Assembly (NCBI GenBank): GCA_035560235.1
Contig: DATMAG010000050.1
Span: forward strand, 62,001-126,000
Reading direction: 5' to 3'
Length of the DNA stretch: 64,000 nt
From: DASRDU01 sp035560235
GTDB taxonomy: Bacteria > Acidobacteriota > Blastocatellia > RBC074
Shown: positions 40,647 to 50,937 of the stretch, in pieces
Layout of the letters: the number at the start of each line of letters is the position of its first letter
Numbering within the stretch: position 1 is the first letter of the stretch
Position numbers and translations under genes: made by a program
Notes under the pieces: model-generated
Seen by the model: only the letters and a program-made list of their open reading frames with translations
Told to the model about the DNA's origin: nothing
Databases searched by the model: none

Positions 40647-41201
40647 ATGAGTGAAATTGAGAAGATTCGTGAACGGCTGCCGGAAGCGGCCAGGGACATC
40701 CGGCTGAATCTGCAGACCGTTTTTCAGACGACTTCGCTCACTCCGGCGCAGCTCTGGGGGACGGCGGTGGCAGCGGCCATCGCCTCCCGCAACGCTGAAC
40801 TGGCGCGCGCGGTGCTGGCTGATGCCGCCGACGTGGTGGACGGGAATGTGATTGAGGACGGCAGGGCAGCGGCTGTGCTGATGGGAATGAATAATGTCTA
40901 TTACCGTTTCCGTCATATGGTCGGCAAAGAAAGCTATTCGACGAAACCGGCGCGGCTGCGCATGAACTGGATTGCCCGACCGCTCAGCAGCAAGGCTGAC
41001 TTTGAGCTTTTCTGCCTCGCGGTCAGCGCGATCAATGGTTGCGAGATGTGCGTGCGCGCGCACGAACAGGTAGTGACCGAAGGCGGAATCAGTGAGGAGC
41101 AGGTGCACGATGCGGTGCGGGTGGCTGCGACCATCAGCGCAGCGGCAGTCGGGCTGGAAGCCGGGAATCTTTCAGCACAGTCGCAGAGCGCGACAGTCTG
41201 A
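40647..41201 (+). CDS. AhpD-like alkylhydroperoxidase (carboxymuconolactone decarboxylase fold)
   Basis: 184 residues; acagggagcgtgaccg precedes ATG 40647. The active-site motif is GCEMCVRAHEQVVTEGG (CxxC then His, about residues 132-148), and VHDAVRVAATISAAAVGLE is the following helix. The N-terminal half is IRERLPEAARDIRLNLQTV and resembles AhpD of Mycobacterium. It would act as a disulfide reductase for the peroxiredoxin, 19 bases upstream. The pair most likely forms one transcript. Confidence 0.87.
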   Translation: MSEIEKIRERLPEAARDIRLNLQTVFQTTSLTPAQLWGTAVAAAIASRNAELARAVLADAADVVDGNVIEDGRAAAVLMGMNNVYYRFRHMVGKESYSTKPARLRMNWIARPLSSKADFELFCLAVSAINGCEMCVRAHEQVVTEGGISEEQVHDAVRVAATISAAAVGLEAGNLSAQSQSATV

Positions 41202-41207
41202 AACGCG

Positions 41208-41269
41208 ACCTGGCTGTGCCAGGTTATTCAGTGACCACAGGTGACGCGGACAGTAAGGTCGCCTGTGGT
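41208..41269. other. two hairpins downstream of the AhpD gene
   Basis: ACCTGG-ctgtg-CCAGGT (41208-41224) is followed by a 12-bp near-perfect stem ACCACAGGTGAC/GTCGCCTGTGGT (41234-41245, 41258-41269). They may end the peroxide operon, or lie in the leader of the next gene at 41295; no long T tract follows. Confidence 0.4.
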
Positions 41270-41294
41270 GAACATTTTCGATGGGGTGAAAACA

Positions 41295-41555
41295 ATGAAC
41301 ATGCCAATTGAAATCGCAAAGAAGCTGAGGGAGTTGTCAGAGAGCAGACGCGACAAGGTGCGAGCCGTCGTGCAGCGGCACGTCAATGCCTGCCGCAGGC
41401 TGGGCATCGAACCGGAAAACATGGAACGCGTCTGGGGCGAGGCCATTGAAGCGGTGCAGATTGATGACCACTATCCCGAAAAGCTCAGTGAGAAATGGCC
41501 CGAGTGGGAGCCGATCAGAAAATACGACGTCTACGAAAGCCCGAAGGCCGCGTAA
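41295..41555 (+). CDS. small hypothetical protein
   Basis: 86 residues from ATG 41295, which has ggggtgaaaaca upstream; the frame is open from 41241. The sequence is mostly helical and charged: MPIEIAKKLRELSESRRDK, VVQRHVNACRRLGIEPE and EKWPEWEPIRKYDVYESPK. There is no signal or membrane segment. No family is recognised. It stands between the peroxide genes and a VOC remnant; a link with either is not shown. Confidence 0.55.
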   Translation: MNMPIEIAKKLRELSESRRDKVRAVVQRHVNACRRLGIEPENMERVWGEAIEAVQIDDHYPEKLSEKWPEWEPIRKYDVYESPKAA

Positions 41556-41631
41556 CTGCGGCTCAGGCAGGCTGTCAGTTCAGTCATCAACGCCCGGCGC
41601 AGCACAACTGCCGGAGAATCCCAGGGTACCG

Positions 41632-41799
41632 ATCAGCGGCGTCTGTGAAGTTGCCATTCAGGCGCATCTGGCCCGGCACGGGGTCGAAGCCGGTAAGGTC
41701 TCCTCACGTTATGGTGCTGAAGGCGAAGGGCCATCAATCCATCTCAGTGACCCTGAAGGAAACGTGGTTGAACTGAAAGGCCCGCCCGCGCTCAGTTGA
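41632..41799 (+). pseudogene. remnant of a VOC/glyoxalase-type gene (C-terminal piece)
   Basis: Only the last half-domain is readable: AIQAHLARHGVEAGKVSSRY then IHLSDPEGNVVELKGPPALS and a stop. This matches the closing strand of VOC proteins (RDPDGNLVEL pattern). There is no start codon or N-terminal metal-binding half in this frame; upstream codons belong to the preceding small gene. Probably a decayed fragment. Confidence 0.6.
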
Positions 41800-41820
41800 A
41801 ACCGCAGCGCCTGACTTTTG

Positions 41821-42564
41821 CTACTTCAAATCTCCGAACAGATGCTGTGCGAGCGTGACTGCCGCGATGGCGGCAGTCTCTGTTCGCAGAATGCGCGCTC
41901 CGAGGTGAACGGGAATGAAATCGTGGCAGCCGGCCAGCGTTGATTCGCCCTGATGCCAGCCGCCTTCGGGGCCGATGGCCAGAGTAACGGCTCTGACCGG
42001 CGCTTTGAATTGAGCCGTCACTTCGCGCAGGCTGCAGCCGCCCTGCTCGGAAAGGATCAGCTTCAGTTCGTCATTATCCACTTCGCAGAATTCAGCGAAG
42101 CTTTTCGGCTCGACAATCTCAACCAGACTTCTGCGCCCGCACTGTCTGACGGCTTCGAGCGCAATGCGCCGCCAGCGTTGCAGCCGGTGTTCGGCGCGAC
42201 CTTCGCGCAACAGCACATCGCTGTGTTCAGTCGCCAGCGGAACGATGCGCGTCACTCCCAGTTCAGCAGTCTTCTGAATGATCCAGTCGAACTTGTCTCC
42301 CTTGACCAGCGCCTGGCCAAGCGTCAGCCGCAAGGGTGATTCAACGACATCCTCAAGCCGGGAAAGAATTCTGACCTCAGCCGAAACTTTGCCGACGCTC
42401 GCGACCTCACACTCGAACTCCGCTCCCTGTCCGTCAAAAACAAAGACGCGCGCGCCCGGCCCAAGCCGCAGCACACGCGACAGATGGTGCGCCTGATCGC
42501 CCTCAAGCGTGATCAGTAAATCGCCGATGTCCGATGGGGCAGCATAAAAGCGATGACGTTGCAT
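41821..42564 (-). CDS. rsmE: 16S rRNA (uracil1498-N3)-methyltransferase
   Basis: 247 residues from ATG 42564 (the frame is open to 42666). The N-terminal PUA-like domain begins MQRHRFYAAPSDIGD and has DQAHHLSRVLRLGPGARVFV. The SPOUT methyltransferase domain has LVKGDKFDWIIQKTAELGV, ERNRxxAPS-like LQRWRRIALEAVRQCGRR and the knot loop LAIGPEGGWHQGE, then LGARILRTETAAIAA. It methylates N3 of U1498 in the small-subunit rRNA. Together with prmA it belongs to the usual dnaJ/prmA/rsmE-type neighbourhood, here with a protease-FHA gene inserted between them. Confidence 0.92.
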   Translation of the reverse strand: MQRHRFYAAPSDIGDLLITLEGDQAHHLSRVLRLGPGARVFVFDGQGAEFECEVASVGKVSAEVRILSRLEDVVESPLRLTLGQALVKGDKFDWIIQKTAELGVTRIVPLATEHSDVLLREGRAEHRLQRWRRIALEAVRQCGRRSLVEIVEPKSFAEFCEVDNDELKLILSEQGGCSLREVTAQFKAPVRAVTLAIGPEGGWHQGESTLAGCHDFIPVHLGARILRTETAAIAAVTLAQHLFGDLK

Positions 42565-42630
42565 ACGGCGTTTATGATCACACGGCAGCGGCTCATTCTG
42601 CCAGCGAACAGGCAGCAGTGATGCGCCCAA

Positions 42631-42660
42631 TAAAAACAGCCGGGGACAGTCCCCGGCTGT
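42631..42660 (-). terminator. rho-independent terminator for the protease-FHA gene
   Basis: A perfect 11-bp stem acagccgggga/tccccggctgt (42636-42646 and 42650-42660) with loop cag. On the minus strand it is followed by TTTTATT, 26 bases after the stop at 42687. So rsmE is probably transcribed separately or by read-through. Confidence 0.8.
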
Positions 42661-42686
42661 GAGCATTTTGAACTGTTCAGTTCAGC

Positions 42687-44375
42687 TTATCCCTGGAAGG
42701 TGAAGACGACCGTGCCTGTTCTGCCCAGGGTGAGCCGGTCGTTGTGATTCAACTGCACTTCGGTGATGCGCTGCGACAATTGATTGTTCAGATAGGTGCC
42801 GTTGGTCGAACCGACATCGCGGGCGACGACGTGACCGTTGATGATGCCGACCCAGAGATGCTGGCCTGAAACCTGGGCATCCTGCACGACGACCTGCGAG
42901 CGGGTGCTGTCGCGACCGATGTAAAGTCCCTGGCCGATGGGAAACGACTGTCCCTGCAGCGGCCCGGCTGTGCAGACCAGCGCGGCCTGGGCGCTGCCCG
43001 CATAGACCTCTGTTCTTTGCACGGCGGCCAGCGGCACGGTCGGCTGATAACCTGCGGCTGCGGCGCTGGACTGCGGATGAGGCTCAGGCGGATTCAGCCC
43101 GTGAGGCAGATGCGGCTGCTGCTGCCAGGCGGCCTGCTGCGCGGGGAAAGCGGCTGGCGCGGCAGAGGGTTTCTTCCGCCTGACGAAGACGAACGCCGCA
43201 ATCGCGCCGCCCACTACAACCAGGAAACCGCCGCCGAAAAAGACCAGGATGATGAATGCGCCCAGCGCCGAACCTGAGCGGTCTTCGCCTTTGGCGATGT
43301 GTTCCTGCGCTTCGCTGATCAGCTTCTGCGCCTCGCTGTGATTCGGATAGAGCGCCAGCACCTCGGTGAACTTCTCCTTCGCATCGCTGTATTCCTGTTT
43401 CCAGAAATATTCCAGCCCCTCGCGCCACTTTGCGTCAATCGTGCTCGGCTTGTTATCCACTCCGGCCTGACGGACGAATTCGAGCGCAGTGCTGGTCGGG
43501 ACGATGAAGTTGAAACCCTGCACCTCCTGGCCGTTCACGGTGTTGCCGCGGAACGTGAGCAACCCGATCACTTCGCCCTTGTCGTTGATGGCCGGGCCGC
43601 CTGAGTTGCCGTGTGTGGTGCTGGTGTTGGTCTGCAGAATCGGCGCGCCATCGGCGGAATTCTTCTTCGCTGAAATTGAACCGTCATTGGTCGTCGGTTC
43701 AAGCTGTGATTTTTCATCGAGCGCGTCTGAATCCGCCGCGCCCGGATAGCCGATCACGTAAACCTTGTCACCAACCTGTACCTTGTCGGAATTGCCCAGG
43801 CGCAGCGTCGGCGCGTTCTTGATTTCAATTTTGATGATGGCCACATCCTTGCCCGTCATCAGGTCCTTGCCTTCGCCGACCGGCGCGCCGTAAGCCTTGA
43901 TTTCGTATGGATAGCGATTGCCGCTTTGCAGAAAGACGTAATTGATGCGCTGGAACGAGGCGAGCTGTCCGCCGGAACCAACGATGATCTGCGCTGCCTG
44001 AATGACGTTTTCGCGCGTGATGGCCTTGCCGTATTCGCGCAGCACCTGAATGGCGAGCTGGCCGAGCAGTTCCTGTTTGGCCGCGTCATCGCCTTCTCTG
44101 ATGGCGCTGACGACGTGGGCGTTGGTGAGAATGTAACCATCCGGGTTGATGATCGAACCTGAGCCGCTGGAAATCGAACTCGTGGACCAGGTGCGGCCCT
44201 GCCACTGCCATTTGCCGGCGTAACCCGAAATGATGCGGACAATGGCGGGCTTGGAATACATATGCAGTTTATTGGTTGCGTTCGGCTGCTGAGCTGAAAC
44301 GCTCGTCAGCAGCGCGGAGAGTACAAGGCTCAGCGTCAGTGTGAGTGCGCGAGCAGAGGGATTCTTTGTGTTCAT
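42687..44375 (-). CDS. trypsin-like (S1C/HtrA-type) protease with transmembrane segment and C-terminal FHA domain
   Basis: 562 residues; ccaggaaatcagag precedes ATG 44375. Signal peptide 1-28. The protease domain (about 40-305) has the catalytic triad H87 in LTNAHVV, D177 in GKDVAIIKI and S258 in HGNSGGP. Residues 315-362 look like one TPR-type helix pair (GLEYFWKQEYSDAKEKFTEV). A membrane helix is at 370-398 (AFIILVFFGGGFLVVVGGAI). After a P/A/Q linker, an FHA domain (about 470-562) has GLYIGRDSTRSQVVV, VSGQHLWVGI and VGSTNGTYLNN. The topology suggests periplasmic protease and cytosolic phospho-peptide binding, i.e. proteolysis coupled to Ser/Thr kinase signalling (inference). No PDZ domain is visible. 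Confidence 0.88.
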   Translation of the reverse strand: MNTKNPSARALTLTLSLVLSALLTSVSAQQPNATNKLHMYSKPAIVRIISGYAGKWQWQGRTWSTSSISSGSGSIINPDGYILTNAHVVSAIREGDDAAKQELLGQLAIQVLREYGKAITRENVIQAAQIIVGSGGQLASFQRINYVFLQSGNRYPYEIKAYGAPVGEGKDLMTGKDVAIIKIEIKNAPTLRLGNSDKVQVGDKVYVIGYPGAADSDALDEKSQLEPTTNDGSISAKKNSADGAPILQTNTSTTHGNSGGPAINDKGEVIGLLTFRGNTVNGQEVQGFNFIVPTSTALEFVRQAGVDNKPSTIDAKWREGLEYFWKQEYSDAKEKFTEVLALYPNHSEAQKLISEAQEHIAKGEDRSGSALGAFIILVFFGGGFLVVVGGAIAAFVFVRRKKPSAAPAAFPAQQAAWQQQPHLPHGLNPPEPHPQSSAAAAGYQPTVPLAAVQRTEVYAGSAQAALVCTAGPLQGQSFPIGQGLYIGRDSTRSQVVVQDAQVSGQHLWVGIINGHVVARDVGSTNGTYLNNQLSQRITEVQLNHNDRLTLGRTGTVVFTFQG

Positions 44376-44610
44376 CTCTGATTTCCTGGATTGAAATTCG
44401 TGGAGCAATGGTGGTCACCGCGGGGGGCAATAATTCCTCACTCTGACAGGCGCTGTTTCAGATGTGCGATGAGGTGCCATCACGTCACTGCCAGCGCCGG
44501 AAATTACAATTGGGGCATTCTCTGGCGGGCATTCGCAGAAGGATGCGAAGCTGTTAGCGTGCCAGAGTATAGCACGGCAGGTGAATCGGGCAATTTGCTT
44601 TTTTCGCGGA

Positions 44611-45513
44611 TTAATGGACAGGATTAAAACGCAGCGCCAGCGTTACCCACTCGCCATCGGGTTTGCTGTCGAGAAGATCAAACTTCTGATCTCGCAGCGC
44701 AGAGAGCACCTCATCGCCCTGTTCGCGCAGGATGCCTGAAACGATCAGCACTCCGCCTGGCCTCGTGACCTGCGCAAAATCAGCCGCCAGCGGCACGATC
44801 ACGTCCGCCGTCAGATTGGCCAGCACCACATCGAAAGCCTGGCCGTGATAGGAAGAGAGTCGGTTGACTTCGAGTTCAACCCGATCGGCCACGCCATTGA
44901 TGGCCGCATTCTCCTGCGCGACTTCGATGGCTTCAGGATCAATGTCGAACCCGATAATGCGCGCGTTACCTTCAGCAGGCGCGAGCTTTGCTGCGGCGAA
45001 GGCAAGAATGCCTGTGCCGGTTCCGGCATCGAGCAGCGCGCCGTCGCCCTGGAGCGGCCAGTATTTTTCAAGCATCTCCAGACAGCCGCGCGTCGTCTCG
45101 TGTGTGCCGGTGCCGAAGGCCATGCCGGGATCAATCTGAATCACAATGCGCTCACCAGGACTGACTTCGCTGAGTTTCCACGACGGCACGATGAGCAGTT
45201 TCTCTCCGATGGCCAGCGGCTCATAACCTTTCTTCCATTCGGCCAGCCAGTCCTGATCGGCCACGGTCAGGCTTTTAATGCTGCGCAGCGCCATTTCGGG
45301 CAGATCGCTCAGCCGCAGGGTGCGCAGAATCTGTTCGCGCAGCCCGGCCTCATCCGGCGCCTGCTCAAAATAGGCGCGCAGCGTCAGCCAGTCCGGCTGA
45401 TTTTTGTCTTCAGAAACTTCAATGCCCGTCGTGCCAAAGGCCCACAACTGTGTGGCCGCCGCCGTTTCACCGACGCGGGCAATTTCAACCTCGATGGCGT
45501 GCCAGATTTTCAT
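44611..45513 (-). CDS. prmA: ribosomal protein L11 methyltransferase
   Basis: 300 residues from ATG 45513. The N-terminal substrate domain begins MKIWHAIEVEIARVGE and leads to WLAEWKKGYEPLAIGEKLLI. The SAM-binding domain has IDPGMAFGTGTHETTRGCLE, LLDAGTGTGILAFAAAKL, IIGFDIDPEAIEVAQENAA and FDVVLANLTADVIVPL. These are diagnostic for PrmA, which trimethylates L11. The final five codons (FNPVH) fall within a ggattaatggacaggatta-type intergenic repeat. It is part of the phoH-to-rsmE minus-strand block. Confidence 0.93.
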   Translation of the reverse strand: MKIWHAIEVEIARVGETAAATQLWAFGTTGIEVSEDKNQPDWLTLRAYFEQAPDEAGLREQILRTLRLSDLPEMALRSIKSLTVADQDWLAEWKKGYEPLAIGEKLLIVPSWKLSEVSPGERIVIQIDPGMAFGTGTHETTRGCLEMLEKYWPLQGDGALLDAGTGTGILAFAAAKLAPAEGNARIIGFDIDPEAIEVAQENAAINGVADRVELEVNRLSSYHGQAFDVVLANLTADVIVPLAADFAQVTRPGGVLIVSGILREQGDEVLSALRDQKFDLLDSKPDGEWVTLALRFNPVH

Positions 45514-45529
45514 GCAGAACTGATTCCAG

Positions 45530-45622
45530 CCACGAATAGTCACGAATAGTCACGAGTAGTCACAAATAAACTGCTTCACCAAAGCTCCCTTGTCATTAGT
45601 GGGCATTCGTGAAAATTCGTGG
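45530..45622. repeat. dispersed repeat with 10-bp tandem units and inverted ends
   Basis: cacgaatagt repeats at 45531, 45541 and 45551 (third unit cacgagtagt), with a partial fourth. The left end ccacgaat (45530-45537) is the complement of attcgtgg (45615-45622), which ends attcgtgaaaattcgtgg. This fills most of the era-prmA gap. Confidence 0.65.
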
Positions 45623-45626
45623 CGGC

Positions 45627-46526
45627 TTACTTCCTTTCTTCGATTCCGAGTTCGTCGAGCGTGCGCGGGTCGTTGCGCCACTGCTCCTGCACACGCACGA
45701 ACAGGAAGAGGCGAACGTGCCGTTCAAGCAGCTTTTCAATCTCCTGCCGCGCGCGCGTGCCGATGGTTTTCAGCATCTGCCCGCCCTTGCCGATAATCAT
45801 CGGCTTCTGCGATTCGCGTTCGACATAAATGACGCAGTGAATTTCGGTCGCGTCTTCAGTCTCCTGCCAGCTTTCGGTTCTGACGGCGGTCGCGTAAGGC
45901 AGTTCCTGGCCGGTCAGATCGAGAATCTTTTCGCGCACGAGTTCCGCCACGATGTTGCGTTCGATCTGATCAGTGAACAGTTCGGGATCGTAAAGCTGTT
46001 CGCCTTCGGGCAGGTATTTGAAGATCAGTTCTACGAGCAGGTCGAGCTGTTCACCTTTCTTTGCTGAAATCGGGATGATTTCGGCAAAGTCATATTCGCG
46101 GCTGTAGCGTTCAATCAGCGGGAGCAGTTGTTTCTTGTCCCTGATCAGGTCGGTTTTGTTGAGCAGCAGAAACGCGGTCTTGCCCGCCTGTTTCACCAGA
46201 TCGAGCGCGAACTGCTCGCCCGCGCCGTGCCGCTCCGTCCCGTCGCGCATCAGCAGCACCACGTCAACCTGAGAGAGCGCTTCAGCCACAATGCCCATCA
46301 TGCGCCGGTTGAGCGTGTAGCCGGGTTTGTGAATGCCCGGCGTGTCCACAAAGATAATCTGGCCTTCGGGCCGCGTGATGATTCCGCGCAGGCTGGTGCG
46401 CGTCGTCTGCGGTTTGGCCGAGACGGCAGCGATGTGTTCACCGACGAGCGCATTCAGGAGCGTTGACTTGCCCGCGTTCGGGCGTCCGATCAGAGCCGCG
46501 AAACCTGATTTGTGGCTGGTGGTCAT
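45627..46526 (-). CDS. era: GTPase Era
   Basis: 299 residues, normal length. G1 is GRPNAGKSTLLNAL (about residue 14), G2 TTRTSLRG, G3 FVDTPGIHKPG, G4 LLNKTDL and G5 ISAKKGEQ. The C-terminal KH domain has YVERESQKPMIIGKGGQMLK (GKGG loop). Era binds the 3' end of 16S rRNA and supports small-subunit maturation. The ATG overlaps the stop of the upstream CBS gene by four bases, showing coupled translation. Confidence 0.95.
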   Translation of the reverse strand: MTTSHKSGFAALIGRPNAGKSTLLNALVGEHIAAVSAKPQTTRTSLRGIITRPEGQIIFVDTPGIHKPGYTLNRRMMGIVAEALSQVDVVLLMRDGTERHGAGEQFALDLVKQAGKTAFLLLNKTDLIRDKKQLLPLIERYSREYDFAEIIPISAKKGEQLDLLVELIFKYLPEGEQLYDPELFTDQIERNIVAELVREKILDLTGQELPYATAVRTESWQETEDATEIHCVIYVERESQKPMIIGKGGQMLKTIGTRARQEIEKLLERHVRLFLFVRVQEQWRNDPRTLDELGIEERK

Positions 46527-47845
46527 TTCAAATCTTCACGAGCAGCGGCTGTGGCGCTGATGATCCTTTCTTCAGCTACAGCATCCTGGGTGAGCCTCTG
46601 AATTCTGATGCGCGATACCCGGCGCTCATCGGCTTCGAGTACCTCAAAGCGGAGCTGGCGGAATTCAATCGCTTCTCCGACAGCGGGCAGATGATTGAGC
46701 TGATTGATGACGAGTCCGGCAACGGTGGTGAAATCATCAGCCGCCAGTTCAGTCTCAAAGAGGCGTTCAATCTTGCCGACCTCGACTTCGCCGCGCACAA
46801 TGTAAGTGTCGTTCCCTTCACTGATGATGTCGGCGTCGGCAGCCTGCGGTTCGGGTTCATCCTCGTCTTCGATTTCACCGACAATTTCTTCAAGCAGGTC
46901 TTCCATCGTCACCAGTCCGGCCAGGCCGCCGTACTCATCAATCACAATCGCCATCGGCGTGCGGGCCTTCTGCATTTCGCGCAGCAGTTCATCGGTCGGC
47001 TTGGTATCAGGCACGAAAAAGACCGGGCGCGCAATCCCGATGGCGGTCTGCCCGGTCTGGCCCGACTGCCAGTGCGTCAGCAGATCGCGGACGTAAATCA
47101 CGCCTTCGATGTTGTCAATTTCATCGCGGTACACGGGCAGCCGCGAATATTTCGATTCGATCATCAGGTCGCGCACGGCTTCCAGCGGGGTATCGGCTTC
47201 GACCGCGACAATTCTGGTGCGCGGCGTCATGACTTCAGCCACCGTGCGGTCGCCGAAGCGGATGACCGACTGAATCATTTCACCTTCGTCTTCCTCAATG
47301 ATGCCTTCCTCTTCACCGACATCAATCAGCGCCTGCACCTGTTCTTCGGTCGTCTCTTCCTCTTCGATCTCGGCTGCCGGTTCCTCGTCGCGCTGAAAGC
47401 CGCGCAGCGCGCGATAAATCGGGTGCGCCAGCGCCGCCAGCACCGGGTAAATGGCGCGCAGCGGCCAGCGCAGCCGGATCAGCATCCGCGCCGGATCGTT
47501 CTGCGTCAGCAGCAGCGGGATGACCTGCCGGAACAGGATCAGCGTCACCGCCATCAGCAGAAACGAAATGATCAGAAAATGCTGCCCGTGAATCTTCAGC
47601 GCCAGCGAGGTGATGACAATCGCAATCGAAGCGATGGACAGATGAACTCCGAAGGTGAGCGTGAAGTTGAAGAGGTGATAACGCTCCTGAATCGAGCGAA
47701 CAAACGCCGCGTAGCGCATCCCGGAACTTTCGCTCGCCAGGCGGCGCAGCGCGACATCGCTCAGTTCATCCAGCGCGCTCTTGGCTGTGGCAACAACGAC
47801 CAGCACCAGAATCAGGATGCTGGTCAAAGCTATTTCAGATTCCAT
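46523..47845 (-). CDS. TlyC/CorC-type CBS-domain membrane protein (CNNM DUF21 family)
   Basis: 440 residues. An N-terminal membrane helix (about 6-22) and the DUF21-type segment with three more helices (FNFTLTFGVHLSIASIAIVI near 57-76, FLIISFLLMAVTLILFRQV near 89-108, and 126-142) come first. A CBS pair follows (MTPRTRIVAVEADTPLEAVR at about 206 and GIARPVFFVPDTKPTDELLR at about 270), with VIDEYGGLAGLVTMEDLLEE between it and the C-terminal CorC/HlyC transporter-associated domain. Family members affect Mg/Co efflux or tolerance. It lies between ybeY and era as in many bacteria. Confidence 0.9.
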   Translation of the reverse strand: MESEIALTSILILVLVVVATAKSALDELSDVALRRLASESSGMRYAAFVRSIQERYHLFNFTLTFGVHLSIASIAIVITSLALKIHGQHFLIISFLLMAVTLILFRQVIPLLLTQNDPARMLIRLRWPLRAIYPVLAALAHPIYRALRGFQRDEEPAAEIEEEETTEEQVQALIDVGEEEGIIEEDEGEMIQSVIRFGDRTVAEVMTPRTRIVAVEADTPLEAVRDLMIESKYSRLPVYRDEIDNIEGVIYVRDLLTHWQSGQTGQTAIGIARPVFFVPDTKPTDELLREMQKARTPMAIVIDEYGGLAGLVTMEDLLEEIVGEIEDEDEPEPQAADADIISEGNDTYIVRGEVEVGKIERLFETELAADDFTTVAGLVINQLNHLPAVGEAIEFRQLRFEVLEADERRVSRIRIQRLTQDAVAEERIISATAAAREDLK

Positions 47846-47852
47846 ATTGGTT

Positions 47853-47936
47853 GTCAGTGGTCAGTGGTCAGTTGTCAGTTGTCAGCCGACAGCATTGCGA
47901 GAAGCCGACGGACAACGGACAAAGAACAACGGACAA
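47853..47936. repeat. paired 7-bp tandem arrays in inverted arrangement
   Basis: gtcagtg, gtcagtg, gtcagtt, gtcagtt and gtcag (47853-47885) are followed after a short spacer by cggacaa, cggacaa, agaacaa and cggacaa (47909-47936). The second array reads ttgtccg on the minus strand, close to ttgtcag of the first, so the two arrays can pair. The right array ends at the ybeY stop. Confidence 0.75.
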
Positions 47937-48381
47937 CTATCGAACTAATTCTTTCCGCAACCGGCGTTCGAGCCGGTTCATTTCGCCATTATCGGTTTCG
48001 TGATCGTACCCGGCAAGGTGCAGCGTGCCATGAATGACCAGCGTGCGAATCTCCTCATCGAACGTCAGCCCCAGCTTCCCGGCGTAACGCGCGGCAGTCT
48101 CGACCGAAATGATCACGTCGCCGAGATGCGCGGGGTCAGCGCCAGGGGCTGTCTCGTCGCTTTCGTGATAAGCGAATGAGAGCACATCGGTCGGAGCGTC
48201 AATGCCGCGCCAGATGCGATTGAGGCGCTGCATCTCAGGATCACGAATGAAAGTAATGGTGACTGTTGCTGCGGGGCGATTGATGCGATCAAGCACCTGA
48301 CGGCTCAGGCGGGCAACGGCGGCGCGATTGATCGGAAACAGCCGCTGACGATTGAAGACCTCGATGCCCTCCGGCCCGCGC

Positions 48382-48410
<29 letters not shown>
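47937..48410 (-). CDS. ybeY: endoribonuclease YbeY (rRNA maturation)
   Basis: 157 residues. The UPF0054 signature HGTLHLAGYDHETDNGEM gives the three zinc histidines. RIWRGIDAPTDVLSFAYHES is the other conserved block. YbeY acts on 16S rRNA 3'-end processing and ribosome quality control. Its start lies inside the 3' end of phoH (29-base overlap), the usual phoH-ybeY arrangement. Confidence 0.93.
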
Positions 48411-50715
<2,305 letters not shown>

Positions 50716-50775
50716 TCTGACCGGGGAGCGGGATCAGGCGGCGGGGCTGTTCGCGTGTTGTGCGTTGAGCAAAAG

Positions 50776-50802
50776 CTACTACAGCCGCAAAAGAGGTGTC
50801 AA
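50776..50802 (-). promoter_or_regulatory. candidate promoter of the phoH operon
   Basis: On the minus strand TTGACA (50802-50797) is a perfect -35. The best -10 is TAGTAG (50781-50776) at a short 15-base spacing, 60 bases before phoH ATG. No other strong promoter occurs in the 50716-50937 gap. Confidence 0.4.
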
Positions 50803-50937
50803 TTAACAAAAAAGGCGCAGTGAGGGCGCTTGCCAGCAGCCGGGAAGCTTTGAAAGAATGGCCGTGTTTGCTGGTCAGACTCCGCCGGTTCTGCTGTTTC
50901 TGATTCAGAGTCGGCATCTTCATGCGGGGAGATTGAG

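Noticed and set aside
46463..48037. Open plus-strand frame of about 520 codons
   Set aside because: It is antisense to the well supported CBS gene, covers the repeats and the era start, and has no recognisable domain; high G+C gives long shadow frames.
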